Origin: Isoptericola sp. AK164
GTDB lineage: Bacteria > Actinomycetota > Actinomycetes > Actinomycetales > Cellulomonadaceae
NCBI RefSeq assembly: GCF_029643425.1
Contig: NZ_CP119106.1
Coordinates: forward strand, 2,976,001 to 3,040,000
Length of the DNA: 64,000 nt
Direction: 5' to 3'
In this document: positions 28,089 through 37,199 of the stretch, one piece after another
How the letters are laid out: each line of letters opens with the position of its first letter
How positions within the stretch are numbered: the stretch's first letter is position 1
Translations under genes and position numbers: made by a program
Notes under the pieces: model-generated
Seen by the model: only the letters and a program-made list of their open reading frames with translations
What the model was told of the DNA's origin: nothing
The model's database searches: none

Positions 28089-28646
28089 TCACGGCCGGTT
28101 CCCTTGCTCGACGTCGTCCGCCGACGCGGCACTCGCCTCGGCCTCCTGCCAGGCCGAGCGCAGCCGGGCCCGCGCGCGGGACAGGGCGGCGTCCGCGCCG
28201 CCGCGCGAGACGCCGAGCACCTCGGCGAGCGCGTCCCCGCCCAGCCCGTCCCAGGCGACGAGCAGCAGGATGCGGCGGTCGCGCGGGCTCAGGCGGCCGA
28301 GGACGTCCCGCACGGCGTCGTCGGTGACCGCGAGCGCCGCGGGGTCGACGTCGTCCGGCTCCTCCGGCACGGCCGCGACGGGCGTCGCCCGGTGCTTGCG
28401 GCGGTGGTTGGCCAGCACGTACCCCGCGGTGCGGTAGAGCCACGGCAGCTCGGCGCCGGCCGGGACGTCGTCACGGCGCCGCCAGGCCGTGGCCAGCACC
28501 TCGGCGGCGAGGTCCTCGGCCTCGTCGCGGTGGCCGGCACCGGCCGGCAGCCGGCGCACGAGATACCGGTGCACGGCCCCGGCGTGCGCGGCGAACAGCG
28601 CGTCGAACCATGCGCCGTCGTGCTCGGTCGCCTCGTCGGCGCTCAC
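28089..28646 (-). CDS. ECF-type RNA polymerase sigma factor
   Basis: A 185-residue sigma-70-family factor with only regions 2 and 4. Region 2 shows RDEAEDLAAEVLATAWRRRDD (in part) and LPWLYRTAGYVLANHRRKHR. Region 4 shows LSPRDRRILLLVAWDGL and the helix-turn-helix ALAEVLGVSRGGADAALSRAR. The start is GTG at 28646 with AGGAGG 4 bases upstream. It is the first gene of a pair with a membrane protein that may control it. The target promoters are unknown. Confidence 0.9.
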   Translation of the reverse strand: MSADEATEHDGAWFDALFAAHAGAVHRYLVRRLPAGAGHRDEAEDLAAEVLATAWRRRDDVPAGAELPWLYRTAGYVLANHRRKHRATPVAAVPEEPDDVDPAALAVTDDAVRDVLGRLSPRDRRILLLVAWDGLGGDALAEVLGVSRGGADAALSRARARLRSAWQEAEASAASADDVEQGNRP

Positions 28647-28747
28647 GGGGCCTCCTGCGGTCGTCGTCGGTCGCGGGCCGGCGGCGCGGGTCGCGTCCGC
28701 GTGCCGGTCCTACCCGGTGTGTGTCGCCGACAGGACCAGCCTTGCAC

Positions 28748-28787
28748 GACGCCGGCCCCCGACCTGGTCAGGTCGGGGGCCGGCGTC
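28748..28787 (-). terminator. Strong hairpin terminator after chitinase 1
   Basis: A perfect 18-bp stem (28748-28765 with 28770-28787) and a 4-nt loop lie 15 bp after the chitinase stop. Confidence 0.8.
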
Positions 28788-28801
28788 GCGCGGGTCGGGC
28801 G

Positions 28802-30652
28802 TCAGCAGGTCGCCGGGCCGTCCCACACCTGGGCGGTGCCGGGCTCCTCGCCGGTGGTCCACCACTTCGCGGTCCACTCGGCGCCGTCGTGGCTCACGAC
28901 GTCGCCACCGACGTAGACGGCGCCCGTGCCCCAGGCCGCGGCGGTGCAGTCACCGGGCGCGGGCGTCGTCGTCGGCTCCGGGGTGGGCTCCCCGCCGTCG
29001 CAGGCCCCGAGCCCGGCCCACACGTCCGCGGTGCCGGGCTCGGCGCCCTGGGTCCACCACTTGGCCTCCCACTCGCTGCCGGCGTGGGCGACGACGTCGC
29101 CCCCGACGTAGACCGCGGCGGCGTCCCAGGCCGTGGCCGCGCACTCGCCGGGCTCCGGCGTCGGCTCGGGGCTCGGGGACGTCGTCGGCTCCGGGCTGGG
29201 CGAGGTGGTCGGCTCGGGAGTGGGCTCCGGCTGGTCCGGCACGTCCACCGGACCGGTCGCGCCCGTGTACAGGCCCGCGGCCAGGGCGTCGACGAGCTCG
29301 CCCTCCTCGTCGCCGGACAGGTCCCACCACATGCCGCCGCCGAGACCCTGGTCGCGCACGTAGCCGACCTTCTGGGTCACGCTCTGCGGGGTGTCGAGGG
29401 ACCACCACTGGTTGCCGTCGTAGCGCCAGGCGGCGCCGATCTCGGCGTCGTAGTACTCGGTCCCGAGCGTCTTGAGGACGTCGTAGTCCTCGTTGCCGTC
29501 CTCCCACGTGCCGGGGGCCGCGCCGGAGGCCGGGCCCCAGGCGTCCGCGGACGTGGCGCCCTGCCAACCGCGCCCGTACATCGCCAGGCCGAGGCCGAGC
29601 TGGGCGGGGTCGATCCCGGCGCCGACGTACTCCTGCACCGCCTGGTGCACGGAGAACTGCCGGCTGGGCTCGCGCGGGTCGGCGGGGTCGTCGTACAGGT
29701 TGCCCTGGTGCCCGGTCAGCGCCGGGTCCCAGGCCCCGTGCAGGTCGTAGCCCTGGACGTTGCCGAAGTCGAGGGAGTCGAAGTTCCGCGGGTCGTTCCA
29801 CCCGCCGGCGGCGATGTCGGCCGGGTTGGCCGGCAGGAACGCCGAGAGCAGGTAGTCCTCGCCGGTCTCGGCGCCGAGGGCGTCGAGCTGGGCGCGGAAC
29901 TCGGCCAGCAGCAGCCGGAAGTTCTCGGCGTCGTTCTCGACGTCGACGTGGTTGCCCTCGAGGCCGTTGAACGACCCGGGCCACTCCCAGTCGATGTCGA
30001 TGCCGTCGAACACCCCGGCCGCGGCCCCCGGACCGCCGCGCCCGTCGACGACGGGCAGGTTGCCCTCGATGTACAGGTCGAGGCAGGAGGCCACGAAGTT
30101 CTGCCGGGACTCCGCCGTGGCGGCGGCCTTCGAGAAGTTCTTCGACCAGGTCCACCCGCCCAGCGAGATCATCACCTTGAGCTGGGGGTGCTTCTCCTTG
30201 AGCTGCTTGAGCTGGTTGAACGATCCGGCCAGCGGCTGGTCCCAGGCGTCGGCCTCGCCGGAGACGCTCTCGGCGGCGGAGTAGCTCTTGCCGTAGTCGG
30301 CGTAGGCGTCGCCGGCGCCGTCGGACCCGTTCGGGCCGGTGCCCTGGGCCTTGTTCGCCTCGAAGCACTCGAGGGTCTCGTGGTGGATGTTGCCGAACGC
30401 GTAGTTGATGTGGGTCAGGTCGGCCGCGACGCCGGAGGTGTCGAGGTCCTTGACGTGGAAGTCGCGTCCGTAGACGCCCCACTGCGTGAAGTAGCCGACG
30501 TTGCGGTACCCGTTGATGGCGCTGTCGCCGGCGGAGCTCTCGGCGGCCGTCGCGCTCGTGGCGGCGACGGTGCCGAGCGCGCCCGCCAGGACGACGGCGG
30601 CGCTGGTGAGGGCTGCCGCGAGACGGCGGGCTCCTCGTCGTGGTCCAGGCAT
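28802..30652 (-). CDS. Secreted GH18 chitinase with two chitin-binding modules
   Basis: A 616-residue exported enzyme that cuts chitin. A Sec signal peptide covers about residues 1-42. The GH18 catalytic domain has VMISLGGWTWSKNF (about 160) and the acid motif DGIDIDWEWP (DxxDxDxE, about 212). An acidic Pro-Glu-Thr/Ser linker leads to two C-terminal CBM5/12-like modules. Each has CxAxAW, YVGGDVV and an AKWWT aromatic patch (about 505-550 and 570-616). It lies 37 bp downstream of the second chitinase, so both are likely on one transcript. SD AGGA stands near the ATG at 30652. Confidence 0.95.
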   Translation of the reverse strand: MPGPRRGARRLAAALTSAAVVLAGALGTVAATSATAAESSAGDSAINGYRNVGYFTQWGVYGRDFHVKDLDTSGVAADLTHINYAFGNIHHETLECFEANKAQGTGPNGSDGAGDAYADYGKSYSAAESVSGEADAWDQPLAGSFNQLKQLKEKHPQLKVMISLGGWTWSKNFSKAAATAESRQNFVASCLDLYIEGNLPVVDGRGGPGAAAGVFDGIDIDWEWPGSFNGLEGNHVDVENDAENFRLLLAEFRAQLDALGAETGEDYLLSAFLPANPADIAAGGWNDPRNFDSLDFGNVQGYDLHGAWDPALTGHQGNLYDDPADPREPSRQFSVHQAVQEYVGAGIDPAQLGLGLAMYGRGWQGATSADAWGPASGAAPGTWEDGNEDYDVLKTLGTEYYDAEIGAAWRYDGNQWWSLDTPQSVTQKVGYVRDQGLGGGMWWDLSGDEEGELVDALAAGLYTGATGPVDVPDQPEPTPEPTTSPSPEPTTSPSPEPTPEPGECAATAWDAAAVYVGGDVVAHAGSEWEAKWWTQGAEPGTADVWAGLGACDGGEPTPEPTTTPAPGDCTAAAWGTGAVYVGGDVVSHDGAEWTAKWWTTGEEPGTAQVWDGPATC

Positions 30653-30689
30653 GGTCCTGTCCTTCCTGTGGTCGGTCGGTGGTGCACGG

Positions 30690-33278
30690 TCAGCAGGTGC
30701 CCTCGTCGGCCCAGGCGTCGGCGCTCGCCGTGGGTTCGGCCTGGGTCCACCACTTCGCGGTCCAGGCGTGGCCCGCGTGGGTGACGGCGTCCCCGCCGGT
30801 GTAGGTCCCGCCGGTCTCCCAGGCCGGGGCCTCGCAGGCGGTGCCGTCCGCCGCTCCGCCGCCGTCGCCGCCCCCGGACCCGCCGGAGCCGGCGGGCAGG
30901 TCGACGACGGTCGCGCCGCGCGGCTGGTCGTACGTCGTGGCGTAGCCCGTCCCGTCGACGGTGACGAGGACGTTGGAGAACTGCGCGATCGGCAGTGTCC
31001 ACGTCAGGTTGTTGGTGATCGACCCGCCGGCGGGGATGCCGCTGGCGGGCACCGTGAACTCCGCGTCGTGGAAGTCCCCGGTCAGCCCGCCGACGTTGTC
31101 GCCGGTGTGGCCCTGGCGGGTGGCGGTCGTGCCGAACCCGGACCAGTCGCTCATCTCGCCGAGGTCGCTGGTGCCGTACTGGAACGAGATCGTGGCGCCG
31201 GCGGGGATGTCCGTGGCCCCGTGGTTGGTGAGCACGACCTTCGGGGCGATCGGGTAGTTGTTGTCGCCCAGCGCGAACTCGGTGTAGTCGATGCTCACGT
31301 CGAGCGCCCGGTCCGGCATCGTCCGGTCGGCGTTCGCCTTGGTCGCCCCGTACGGCGTGGTGCCCGACAGCCTCGTGTGCATCAGGTCGACCAGCGTGGA
31401 GCCGATCCCGTACTGCCCGGCGGCCTCGTCGTAGCCGTAGTCGCCGGCGAGCTCCCAGATCATCATGCCGCCGAGGCCCGAGTCGACGACGTAGTCGGCC
31501 TTCTCCCCGATCGCCCAGGTGGTGTCGCCCGACAGGTAGGTCCGCGTGGTCCCGTTCCACCACCACTCGTTCTTGGTGACCTCGTCGACGTGCCGGGTGT
31601 AGGTGCCCTCGATCGTGGTCGGCACGCCGTAGGACGCGGCGTAGTCGCCGACGACGCCGTCGGCGAGATTGAGCGCGTGCCAGATCGGGTTCACCCCGGC
31701 CGGGATCGGCTCACCCGTCTCGGGGTCGAGGTCGTGCCAGAGGTTGTCGATGCCGTCGGCGCCGTACCCGCACGAGCCGTTGGTGCCCGCCGGGCAGTCG
31801 AAGCCCGCCGGAGCCGGGGCCGTGCCGCCGTCGCCGTGGGTGCCGCCCTGCACGTCCTGGAACCCGCGGGTGTAGAAGCCGACGCCGAGGTTGATGCGGC
31901 CGGACTGCATCGCGCCGCGGAAGTAGTGCGCGGCCCAGTCGCCGTTGAGGTAGCCGATGCCGTCGTAGGCGGTGTAGACGCCGCCGGCGGCCAGCTCGGG
32001 GTCGTCCCCGCCGTCGAACAGCGGGGAGTTGCCGCCCACGTACTCGTTCCACGACCCGTGCAGGTCGTAGGACATCAGGTTGACGTAGTCGAGGTACTGG
32101 ACGACCTGGTGGGCCTCCATGCCGCGCAGCAGCCAGCCGGAGGACGGCGAGGCGGTCGTGAGCAGGTAGTACTCGCCGTCCTCGGCGCCGGCGGCGTCGA
32201 GCTTCTCGCGCAGGGTGCGCATCAGGTCGACGTACCCGGAGAACAGCTCGCCACGGCGTGCGTCGGAGAACGCGAAGTCGTCGGGGTTGCCGGCGTTCGT
32301 GTTCGACGTCGGGTACTCGTAGTCGATGTCGATGCCGTCGAACCCGTAGGTGCGGACGAAGTCGACGACGGAGTCGGCGAAGGTGTCGATGCCCTCCTGC
32401 GTCTCGGTCATCGTGTAGAAGCCGCCCGAGGCGACCCGGTTGCCGTCACCGTCGAAGTAGCCGCCGGTCTCCGCCCAGCCGCCGACGGCGGGGATCACCT
32501 TGACGCCCGGGTTGGCGGCCTTGTACTGCGCGAGCTGGTTGAAGTGCCCGGTGTACGGCAGCGCCGGGTCCATCTCCTGGCCGGGCCAGGTGGCGTCCGT
32601 GGCCGGGTTGCCCGGCACGTCCTCGTTGACCGACACCCTGTTGTCCGGCCCGACGTGGGCGAACGCGTAGTTGATGTGCGAGATCTTGTCCCAGGGGATG
32701 TCGCTCGCGAAGTAGCTGGGCTGGTCGTTCGCGCCGGTGCGCCAGCTCGTGAAGTAGCCGATGACGCGGCGGTCGAGCCCGTTCGGCAGGATCTCGCGTC
32801 CGTCGGTGTCGTAGACGTCGCAGTACGGCGTCTCCACGCCCGCCGTCGGCTTCATGCCGTCGGGGCGGCAGACGTCGTCCGGGTTCGTCGACAGCGGCTC
32901 GCCGGGGTCCGCCGTCGGTTCGGGCGTCGGCTCGGGGCTGGGCTCCTCGGTCGGTTCCGGCGTCGGCTCCTCGGTCGGTTCCGGCGTCGGCTCGGGGCTG
33001 GGCTCGGTCGTGCCGCAGGCGCCGTCGCTGGTCCAGGGACCCCACGCGGCGGACCCGGGCTCCTCGCCCTGGGTCCACCAGCCGGCGGTCCAGTTCTGGC
33101 CGTCGAACGAGGCGACGTCGCCGCCGGTGTAGACGGCCTCGGCCGCCCAGGGCGTCGCGCACTCGACGGCGGCGCTCGCCGTCTGGGCGGTCGCGGCCGC
33201 CACGAGAGTCGTCGCCGCGAGGGCGACCGCGGCGGTGGCGGCGCCGAGTCGGCGTCGCGCCGGGTGAGGTGCTCGCAT
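30690..33278 (-). CDS. Secreted multidomain GH18 chitinase
   Basis: An 862-residue exported chitinase. Order: signal peptide (to about residue 36); N-terminal CBM5/12-like module (YTGGDVASFDGQNWTAGWWT); PEPTPEPTEEPTPEPTEE linker; GH18 domain with VIPAVGGWAETGG and DGIDIDYEYP (about 315); an Ig-like module (VSIDYTEFALGDNNYPIAP); a Gly-rich linker; and a C-terminal CBM5/12 (GHAWTAKWWTQ). Binding modules at both ends should favour tight attachment to crystalline chitin. ATG at 33278 has GGAG 5 bases upstream. It leads the chitinase operon. Confidence 0.95.
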   Translation of the reverse strand: MRAPHPARRRLGAATAAVALAATTLVAAATAQTASAAVECATPWAAEAVYTGGDVASFDGQNWTAGWWTQGEEPGSAAWGPWTSDGACGTTEPSPEPTPEPTEEPTPEPTEEPSPEPTPEPTADPGEPLSTNPDDVCRPDGMKPTAGVETPYCDVYDTDGREILPNGLDRRVIGYFTSWRTGANDQPSYFASDIPWDKISHINYAFAHVGPDNRVSVNEDVPGNPATDATWPGQEMDPALPYTGHFNQLAQYKAANPGVKVIPAVGGWAETGGYFDGDGNRVASGGFYTMTETQEGIDTFADSVVDFVRTYGFDGIDIDYEYPTSNTNAGNPDDFAFSDARRGELFSGYVDLMRTLREKLDAAGAEDGEYYLLTTASPSSGWLLRGMEAHQVVQYLDYVNLMSYDLHGSWNEYVGGNSPLFDGGDDPELAAGGVYTAYDGIGYLNGDWAAHYFRGAMQSGRINLGVGFYTRGFQDVQGGTHGDGGTAPAPAGFDCPAGTNGSCGYGADGIDNLWHDLDPETGEPIPAGVNPIWHALNLADGVVGDYAASYGVPTTIEGTYTRHVDEVTKNEWWWNGTTRTYLSGDTTWAIGEKADYVVDSGLGGMMIWELAGDYGYDEAAGQYGIGSTLVDLMHTRLSGTTPYGATKANADRTMPDRALDVSIDYTEFALGDNNYPIAPKVVLTNHGATDIPAGATISFQYGTSDLGEMSDWSGFGTTATRQGHTGDNVGGLTGDFHDAEFTVPASGIPAGGSITNNLTWTLPIAQFSNVLVTVDGTGYATTYDQPRGATVVDLPAGSGGSGGGDGGGAADGTACEAPAWETGGTYTGGDAVTHAGHAWTAKWWTQAEPTASADAWADEGTC

Positions 33279-33362
33279 GGGATCTCCTGCTCCTGTCGTC
33301 GGGGACGCCACCGCCGGCGCCGGCCGGCAGACCCGCCCGGCCGTTCGTCGGTGAACGCCGCT

Positions 33363-33396
33363 CCCCAGAAAAGTAAGGGAACCTGCGTTTCTGGGG
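33363..33396. promoter_or_regulatory. Inverted repeat, operator candidate upstream of chitinases
   Basis: CCCCAGAAA (33363-33371) and TTTCTGGGG (33388-33396) are exact inverted 9-mers 16 bp apart. They lie 85-118 bp before the chitinase start, in the most AT-rich part of the gap. A LuxR-family gene lies next to it. Confidence 0.5.
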
Positions 33397-33438
33397 ATCA
33401 GGGATGTCCACACACTTGGCCGGAGGGACCGCGACCAC

Positions 33439-33462
33439 GCCGTACGGGTGAACCCGTACGGC
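33439..33462 (-). terminator. Hairpin terminator after the LuxR-type gene
   Basis: An 11-bp perfect stem (33439-33449 with 33452-33462) lies 4 bp beyond the regulator stop. It separates the regulator from the chitinase operon. Confidence 0.65.
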
Positions 33463-33466
33463 GCCG

Positions 33467-35080
33467 TCAGTCCGCGGGGCGCAGCGCGCGGACCAGCAGC
33501 TCGGACCGCGAGGAGACGCCGATCTTGCGGAACACCCGCCCCAGGTGGACCTCGACCGTCCGCACGGAGACGGAGAGCTCGTCCGACACCTGCCGGTTGC
33601 TGCGGCCCCGGGCCACGGCGGCGACGACCTGGAGCTCGCGCGCGGTGAGCGCGGACGACCAGGCCGCCGGCAGCCCGGCCGGGCCCTCCTGACCGCTCTC
33701 GTCGACCCGCGGCGCCGGCGCCGCAGCCAGCGCGAGCGTCGACCCCGACGGCGGGACGGCCCCGGGCAGCAGGGCCGTGACCGCCCCCGCCGCGACGGAC
33801 CGCTCGGGCCCCCAGCGCTGCCACGCCGCGGCCGGCGCACCTCCGCGCGCGCCCGGCTCGGCACCCAGGTGGGCGGTCAGGTCGGCCACGAGGCCGCCCA
33901 CGACGTGCGACACCGGCAGCCGCGCGACCCCGTCCGAGAGCACCTCGGCCGCGACACCGCGTTCGCCCGTGCACACGAGCACCAGGGCCTGGACCACGCG
34001 CAGGTGCGCCTCCGCCAGCGGCGTGAGCGCCCCCGCGACCACCGGCCAGGGGCCGGGACGGCGGACCGTCGGCACAGCCCCGACGACGGCGCGGGCCAGC
34101 GCGGCGTCGGCGGCCGCGGGGTCGCTGTCCAACAGGTGCAGGGCGTCGACCGCCGACGCCAGCGCGGCCCGGTCGGACGGCGTCGCCGCCAGGGCCCCCA
34201 CCGGCACGACCAGGCGGGACAGCGCCGCACCGGCGCCGCCCGGGGCGTGCGCGGCGGTCGACCCGTCGGGGGATCCCCGACGGAGACCCAGGGTCGGTGC
34301 CAGCATTGCGTCCGCCGCACCGGCCACCTCGGGCACCTCGCACCCCGCCGCCCGCCGGAGCCACCGCTCGGCGTCGTCGAGGTGTCCGCTCCACAGGGCG
34401 CTCCGGCCGGACAGCAGGAAGGCGCGGGCCCGCCGGACGCCGGTGGCATGGCTGATCGCCTCCCGGGCGACGAGGTGCGCCGACTCCGCGTCCCCGCGGG
34501 ACAGCAGCAGGTCCGCCAGCTCCAGCAGGCCGTCCGCGAGCAGCTCGTCGCCCGACAGGGTGCTCGCCGCCGTGTGCCAGAGCGCGCTCGCCGCGTCCCC
34601 GACCCGCCGCGCCGAGCGGGCCAGCGCGGCGTGCAGCCCGGACCGCTCGGAGAGCGCGGTGCCGGCGTGCAGCGCGGCACGCACCCCGACGTCGCGCAGG
34701 GTCGCGCGCCCGTCGCGCACGGCGAGCAGCTCGCGCACCACCGGTCGGGCAAGAACGGCCGCGTCCGCCGCCGCGGCGTGCAGGACGACCTCGGCCCGCT
34801 CGGTCACCGCCAGCGCGGCGCAGACCAGCACGCGTCGCTCCTCCGGCGCGAGGACGGCCGTCGGCACGCGGGCCTGCACGGCGGGGACCGCGGGCAGCGG
34901 ATCGGGCAGCAGCGCACCGCCGTCGAGGTGCACCGGTCGCAGCACGGCGGCGAGCTGGTCGACGGCGCGGGGGTCGCCCGGCGCCACCCGCTCGAGCCGC
35001 GCCACGACCGACGGCGCGACGACGGCGCGCGCACGGTCCGTGCGTCCCACCGCCGGATCGGCCGGTCCCAGGGACGTCAT
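33467..35080 (-). CDS. LuxR-family transcriptional regulator
   Basis: A 537-residue protein ending in a LuxR-type helix-turn-helix: LTARELQVVAAVARGRSNRQ and VSVRTVEVHLGRVFRKIGV (about 475-525). The remaining 470 residues are Ala/Leu-rich helices resembling the TPR-like C-terminal half of LAL regulators. The N-terminal ATPase with its Walker motifs is missing. The ATG at 35080 has GGGAGG before it, so it is preferred over one 24 bp earlier. It may control the chitinase operon that follows 189 bp downstream (inference from position). Confidence 0.85.
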   Translation of the reverse strand: MTSLGPADPAVGRTDRARAVVAPSVVARLERVAPGDPRAVDQLAAVLRPVHLDGGALLPDPLPAVPAVQARVPTAVLAPEERRVLVCAALAVTERAEVVLHAAAADAAVLARPVVRELLAVRDGRATLRDVGVRAALHAGTALSERSGLHAALARSARRVGDAASALWHTAASTLSGDELLADGLLELADLLLSRGDAESAHLVAREAISHATGVRRARAFLLSGRSALWSGHLDDAERWLRRAAGCEVPEVAGAADAMLAPTLGLRRGSPDGSTAAHAPGGAGAALSRLVVPVGALAATPSDRAALASAVDALHLLDSDPAAADAALARAVVGAVPTVRRPGPWPVVAGALTPLAEAHLRVVQALVLVCTGERGVAAEVLSDGVARLPVSHVVGGLVADLTAHLGAEPGARGGAPAAAWQRWGPERSVAAGAVTALLPGAVPPSGSTLALAAAPAPRVDESGQEGPAGLPAAWSSALTARELQVVAAVARGRSNRQVSDELSVSVRTVEVHLGRVFRKIGVSSRSELLVRALRPAD

Positions 35081-35195
35081 CGTCAACCTCCCGGTGAACC
35101 GCATGATCGATGCAGGTCACGAGTTTGTCAGGTCTCCGGATGATATCGCGCCCGATTCACCCGCCCCTGCCCGCCCGGGGCGTGGCGGACCGACG

Positions 35196-35207
35196 TACTG
35201 TTTCTGC
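35196..35207 (+). promoter_or_regulatory. Leaderless promoter of the DUF4012 gene
   Basis: TACTGT (35196-35201), 6 bases, then ATG at 35208. Confidence 0.6.
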
Positions 35208-37091
35208 ATGGCTCGCCCGACCGACGCCGAGGCGTCGAGCGCGACCCGGCCGGCGCCCCGCCGGCGTCGCCCCGTGCGCTGGGTGCTGCTCGGCCTCGCC
35301 GTGCTCGCCGTCGTCGTCGTCGCGTGCACCGCGCTGCTGGCGCGCGATGCCCTCACGGCCCGGGACGCGCTGGAGGAGGCCGCGCTCATCGTCCCGGAGG
35401 TCGAGCAGTCCCTGCGCACCGGCCTCACCGACGTCGCCGCCGACGCCGGCGGCTCCCTGACCGACGTGCCCGCGCTCGCCGAGCTCCAGGAGCAGACCGG
35501 CACCGCCCGCGAGGCGACCGACGGCCCGCTGTGGCGGGTCGCCGCGCTCCTCCCGGTCGTCGGCGCGTCCGTGGACGCCGCCACGACCGTCTCCGCGGTC
35601 CTCGACCAGGTCGCCGAGGTGGCGCTGCCCGCGCTCGCGACGGCCGGGGACGCCGTCGCACGCACCGGCCGCGACGACGACGGCAGCATCGACCTGCAGC
35701 CGCTCGCCGCCTCCGCCGAGGACGTCGGCACCGCCCGCGCGGTGATCGCCGACGCCCACGCCGAGCTCGCCGGCATCGACACCACCGCGCTCCAGTCCCA
35801 GTTCGTCGAGCCCGTGACCATGCTCGAGGACCAGCTGGCCCAGCTGGACGAGCTGCTCGGCGGCGCCGAACGGGCCGCCGTCCTGCTCCCCCCGATGCTC
35901 GGCGCGGACGAGCCCCGCCGCTACCTGCTGCTGGGCCTGAACAACGCCGAGCTGCGCGCCGGGGGCGGCATCGTCGGCTCCCTGACGCTGCTGGAGGCCG
36001 ACGGCGGCCGCGTCGACGTCGTCCGCCAGGCCTCGAGCGGGGACGTGGGACCGTTCGCCGAGCCCGTGGTGCCTCTCGACCCCGAGGTCGAGGCCGCATA
36101 CACGACCCGCGTGGGCCGGTTCGTGCAGGACGTCACGCTCACCCCGGACTTCCCCACGTCCGCCCGTATCGCCGCGGCGATGTGGGAGCAGGACCACGGC
36201 CCCGTCGACGGCGTGCTCGCCACCGACCCCGTCGCGCTGTCCCGGCTGCTGGAGGTCACCGGCCCCGTCACCGTCGAGGTCCCGGAGGACATCGCCGACG
36301 CCATCGGCACCGAGCGGGTCGAGATCACCGCCGAGACCGTCGTCGACCTGCTCCTGCGCCGCGCCTACGACGCGCTCGACGGCGCTCGGGCGGACGCGTT
36401 CTTCGCGGTCGTCGCCAGCACCGTCTTCGCCCGGTTGTCCACCGCCGACGTCTCCCCCGTGGACGCGCTGCCCGCGCTGCAGCACGCCGCGCAGTCGCAC
36501 CGGCTGCTCGTGTGGTCGGCCCGCGAGGACGAGCAGGCCCTGGTCGACGGCACCCTCCTGTCCGGCGGGTTCAGCGCCGACCGTGCCGCGGACGCGACCG
36601 GGATGTTCCTCGACGACACCGTCGTGGGCAAGCTCTCGTCCCACCTCGAGACGACGGTCGAGCACACCGGGTCGGTCTGCACCGACGACGGCCGGACGGA
36701 CACCGTGACCCTGCGGATGGCCAACACCCTGGACGAGGAGCGCGCCCGCGACCTGCCGTTCTACGTCGCCGGGCCGCACGACGCCCCGGACCGCGGGACG
36801 ATGTCGCTCAATCTCACGGCGTACGGCGCGCGCGACGGGGTCGTGCCGGAGCTGACGCGCGACGACGACGTGGTCGGCGGCTCCTCCGTGGTCGTGCAGG
36901 GTCGGCAGCGCGTGGCGGTCAACGTGCGGCTGACGCCCGGGGAGTCGACGGAGGTGACCATGACCACGCGCGCCCCGGCCGCCGTCGCCCGGGGCGGCGG
37001 AGCGCCGGCACCGGGCACGCGGGAGCTCTGGACCACTCCGACCGTCGGGACGCCCGGTCTGCACGTCTCCGAGGTCCCGGTCTGCGGGTGA
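35208..37091 (+). CDS. DUF4012-domain membrane protein
   Basis: A 627-residue protein. It has a short Arg-rich cytosolic N-terminus (RPAPRRRRPVRWV), one membrane helix at about residues 25-47, then a large extracytoplasmic part. The DUF4012 core is recognisable from YLLLGLNNAELRAGGGIVGS (about 240) and LTPDFPTSARIAAAMWEQ (about 305). Family members often sit in exopolysaccharide or cell-wall loci. No catalytic motif is known. The ATG follows a TACTGT -10 by 6 bp. No polysaccharide genes are next to it here. Confidence 0.87.
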   Translation: MARPTDAEASSATRPAPRRRRPVRWVLLGLAVLAVVVVACTALLARDALTARDALEEAALIVPEVEQSLRTGLTDVAADAGGSLTDVPALAELQEQTGTAREATDGPLWRVAALLPVVGASVDAATTVSAVLDQVAEVALPALATAGDAVARTGRDDDGSIDLQPLAASAEDVGTARAVIADAHAELAGIDTTALQSQFVEPVTMLEDQLAQLDELLGGAERAAVLLPPMLGADEPRRYLLLGLNNAELRAGGGIVGSLTLLEADGGRVDVVRQASSGDVGPFAEPVVPLDPEVEAAYTTRVGRFVQDVTLTPDFPTSARIAAAMWEQDHGPVDGVLATDPVALSRLLEVTGPVTVEVPEDIADAIGTERVEITAETVVDLLLRRAYDALDGARADAFFAVVASTVFARLSTADVSPVDALPALQHAAQSHRLLVWSAREDEQALVDGTLLSGGFSADRAADATGMFLDDTVVGKLSSHLETTVEHTGSVCTDDGRTDTVTLRMANTLDEERARDLPFYVAGPHDAPDRGTMSLNLTAYGARDGVVPELTRDDDVVGGSSVVVQGRQRVAVNVRLTPGESTEVTMTTRAPAAVARGGGAPAPGTRELWTTPTVGTPGLHVSEVPVCG

Positions 37092-37151
37092 AGTTCGTGC
37101 CGTCGTGAGGTTTCACCCCGTGCTGCTTCACCGTGCGACGGCACATGTGCC

Positions 37152-37157
37152 TAGCGT
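37152..37157 (+). promoter_or_regulatory. -10 candidate for the LPVTG protein gene
   Basis: TAGCGT lies 42 bp before ATG 37200. An inverted pair GTGCCGTCG / CGACGGCAC brackets the 30 bases just upstream (about 37099-37146). Confidence 0.35.
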
Positions 37158-37199
37158 GAAGACGAGTGGTCCGGGACGCGCGACGAGGAGACGAGTCCG

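Noticed and set aside
29150-29260. Tandem repeats in the chitinase linkers as a mobile repeat
   Set aside because: They encode Pro-Glu-Thr/Ser linkers in frame, a common low-complexity design in secreted glycosidases.
28802-33278. Horizontal transfer of the chitinase region
   Set aside because: Base composition and codon use look like the neighbours by eye, and there are no integrase, tRNA or direct-repeat boundaries.
37099-37146. Inverted pair GTGCCGTCG / CGACGGCAC as a terminator of the DUF4012 gene
   Set aside because: The 30-nt gap between short arms makes a weak hairpin; it could equally be an operator for the next gene, so no function is assigned.
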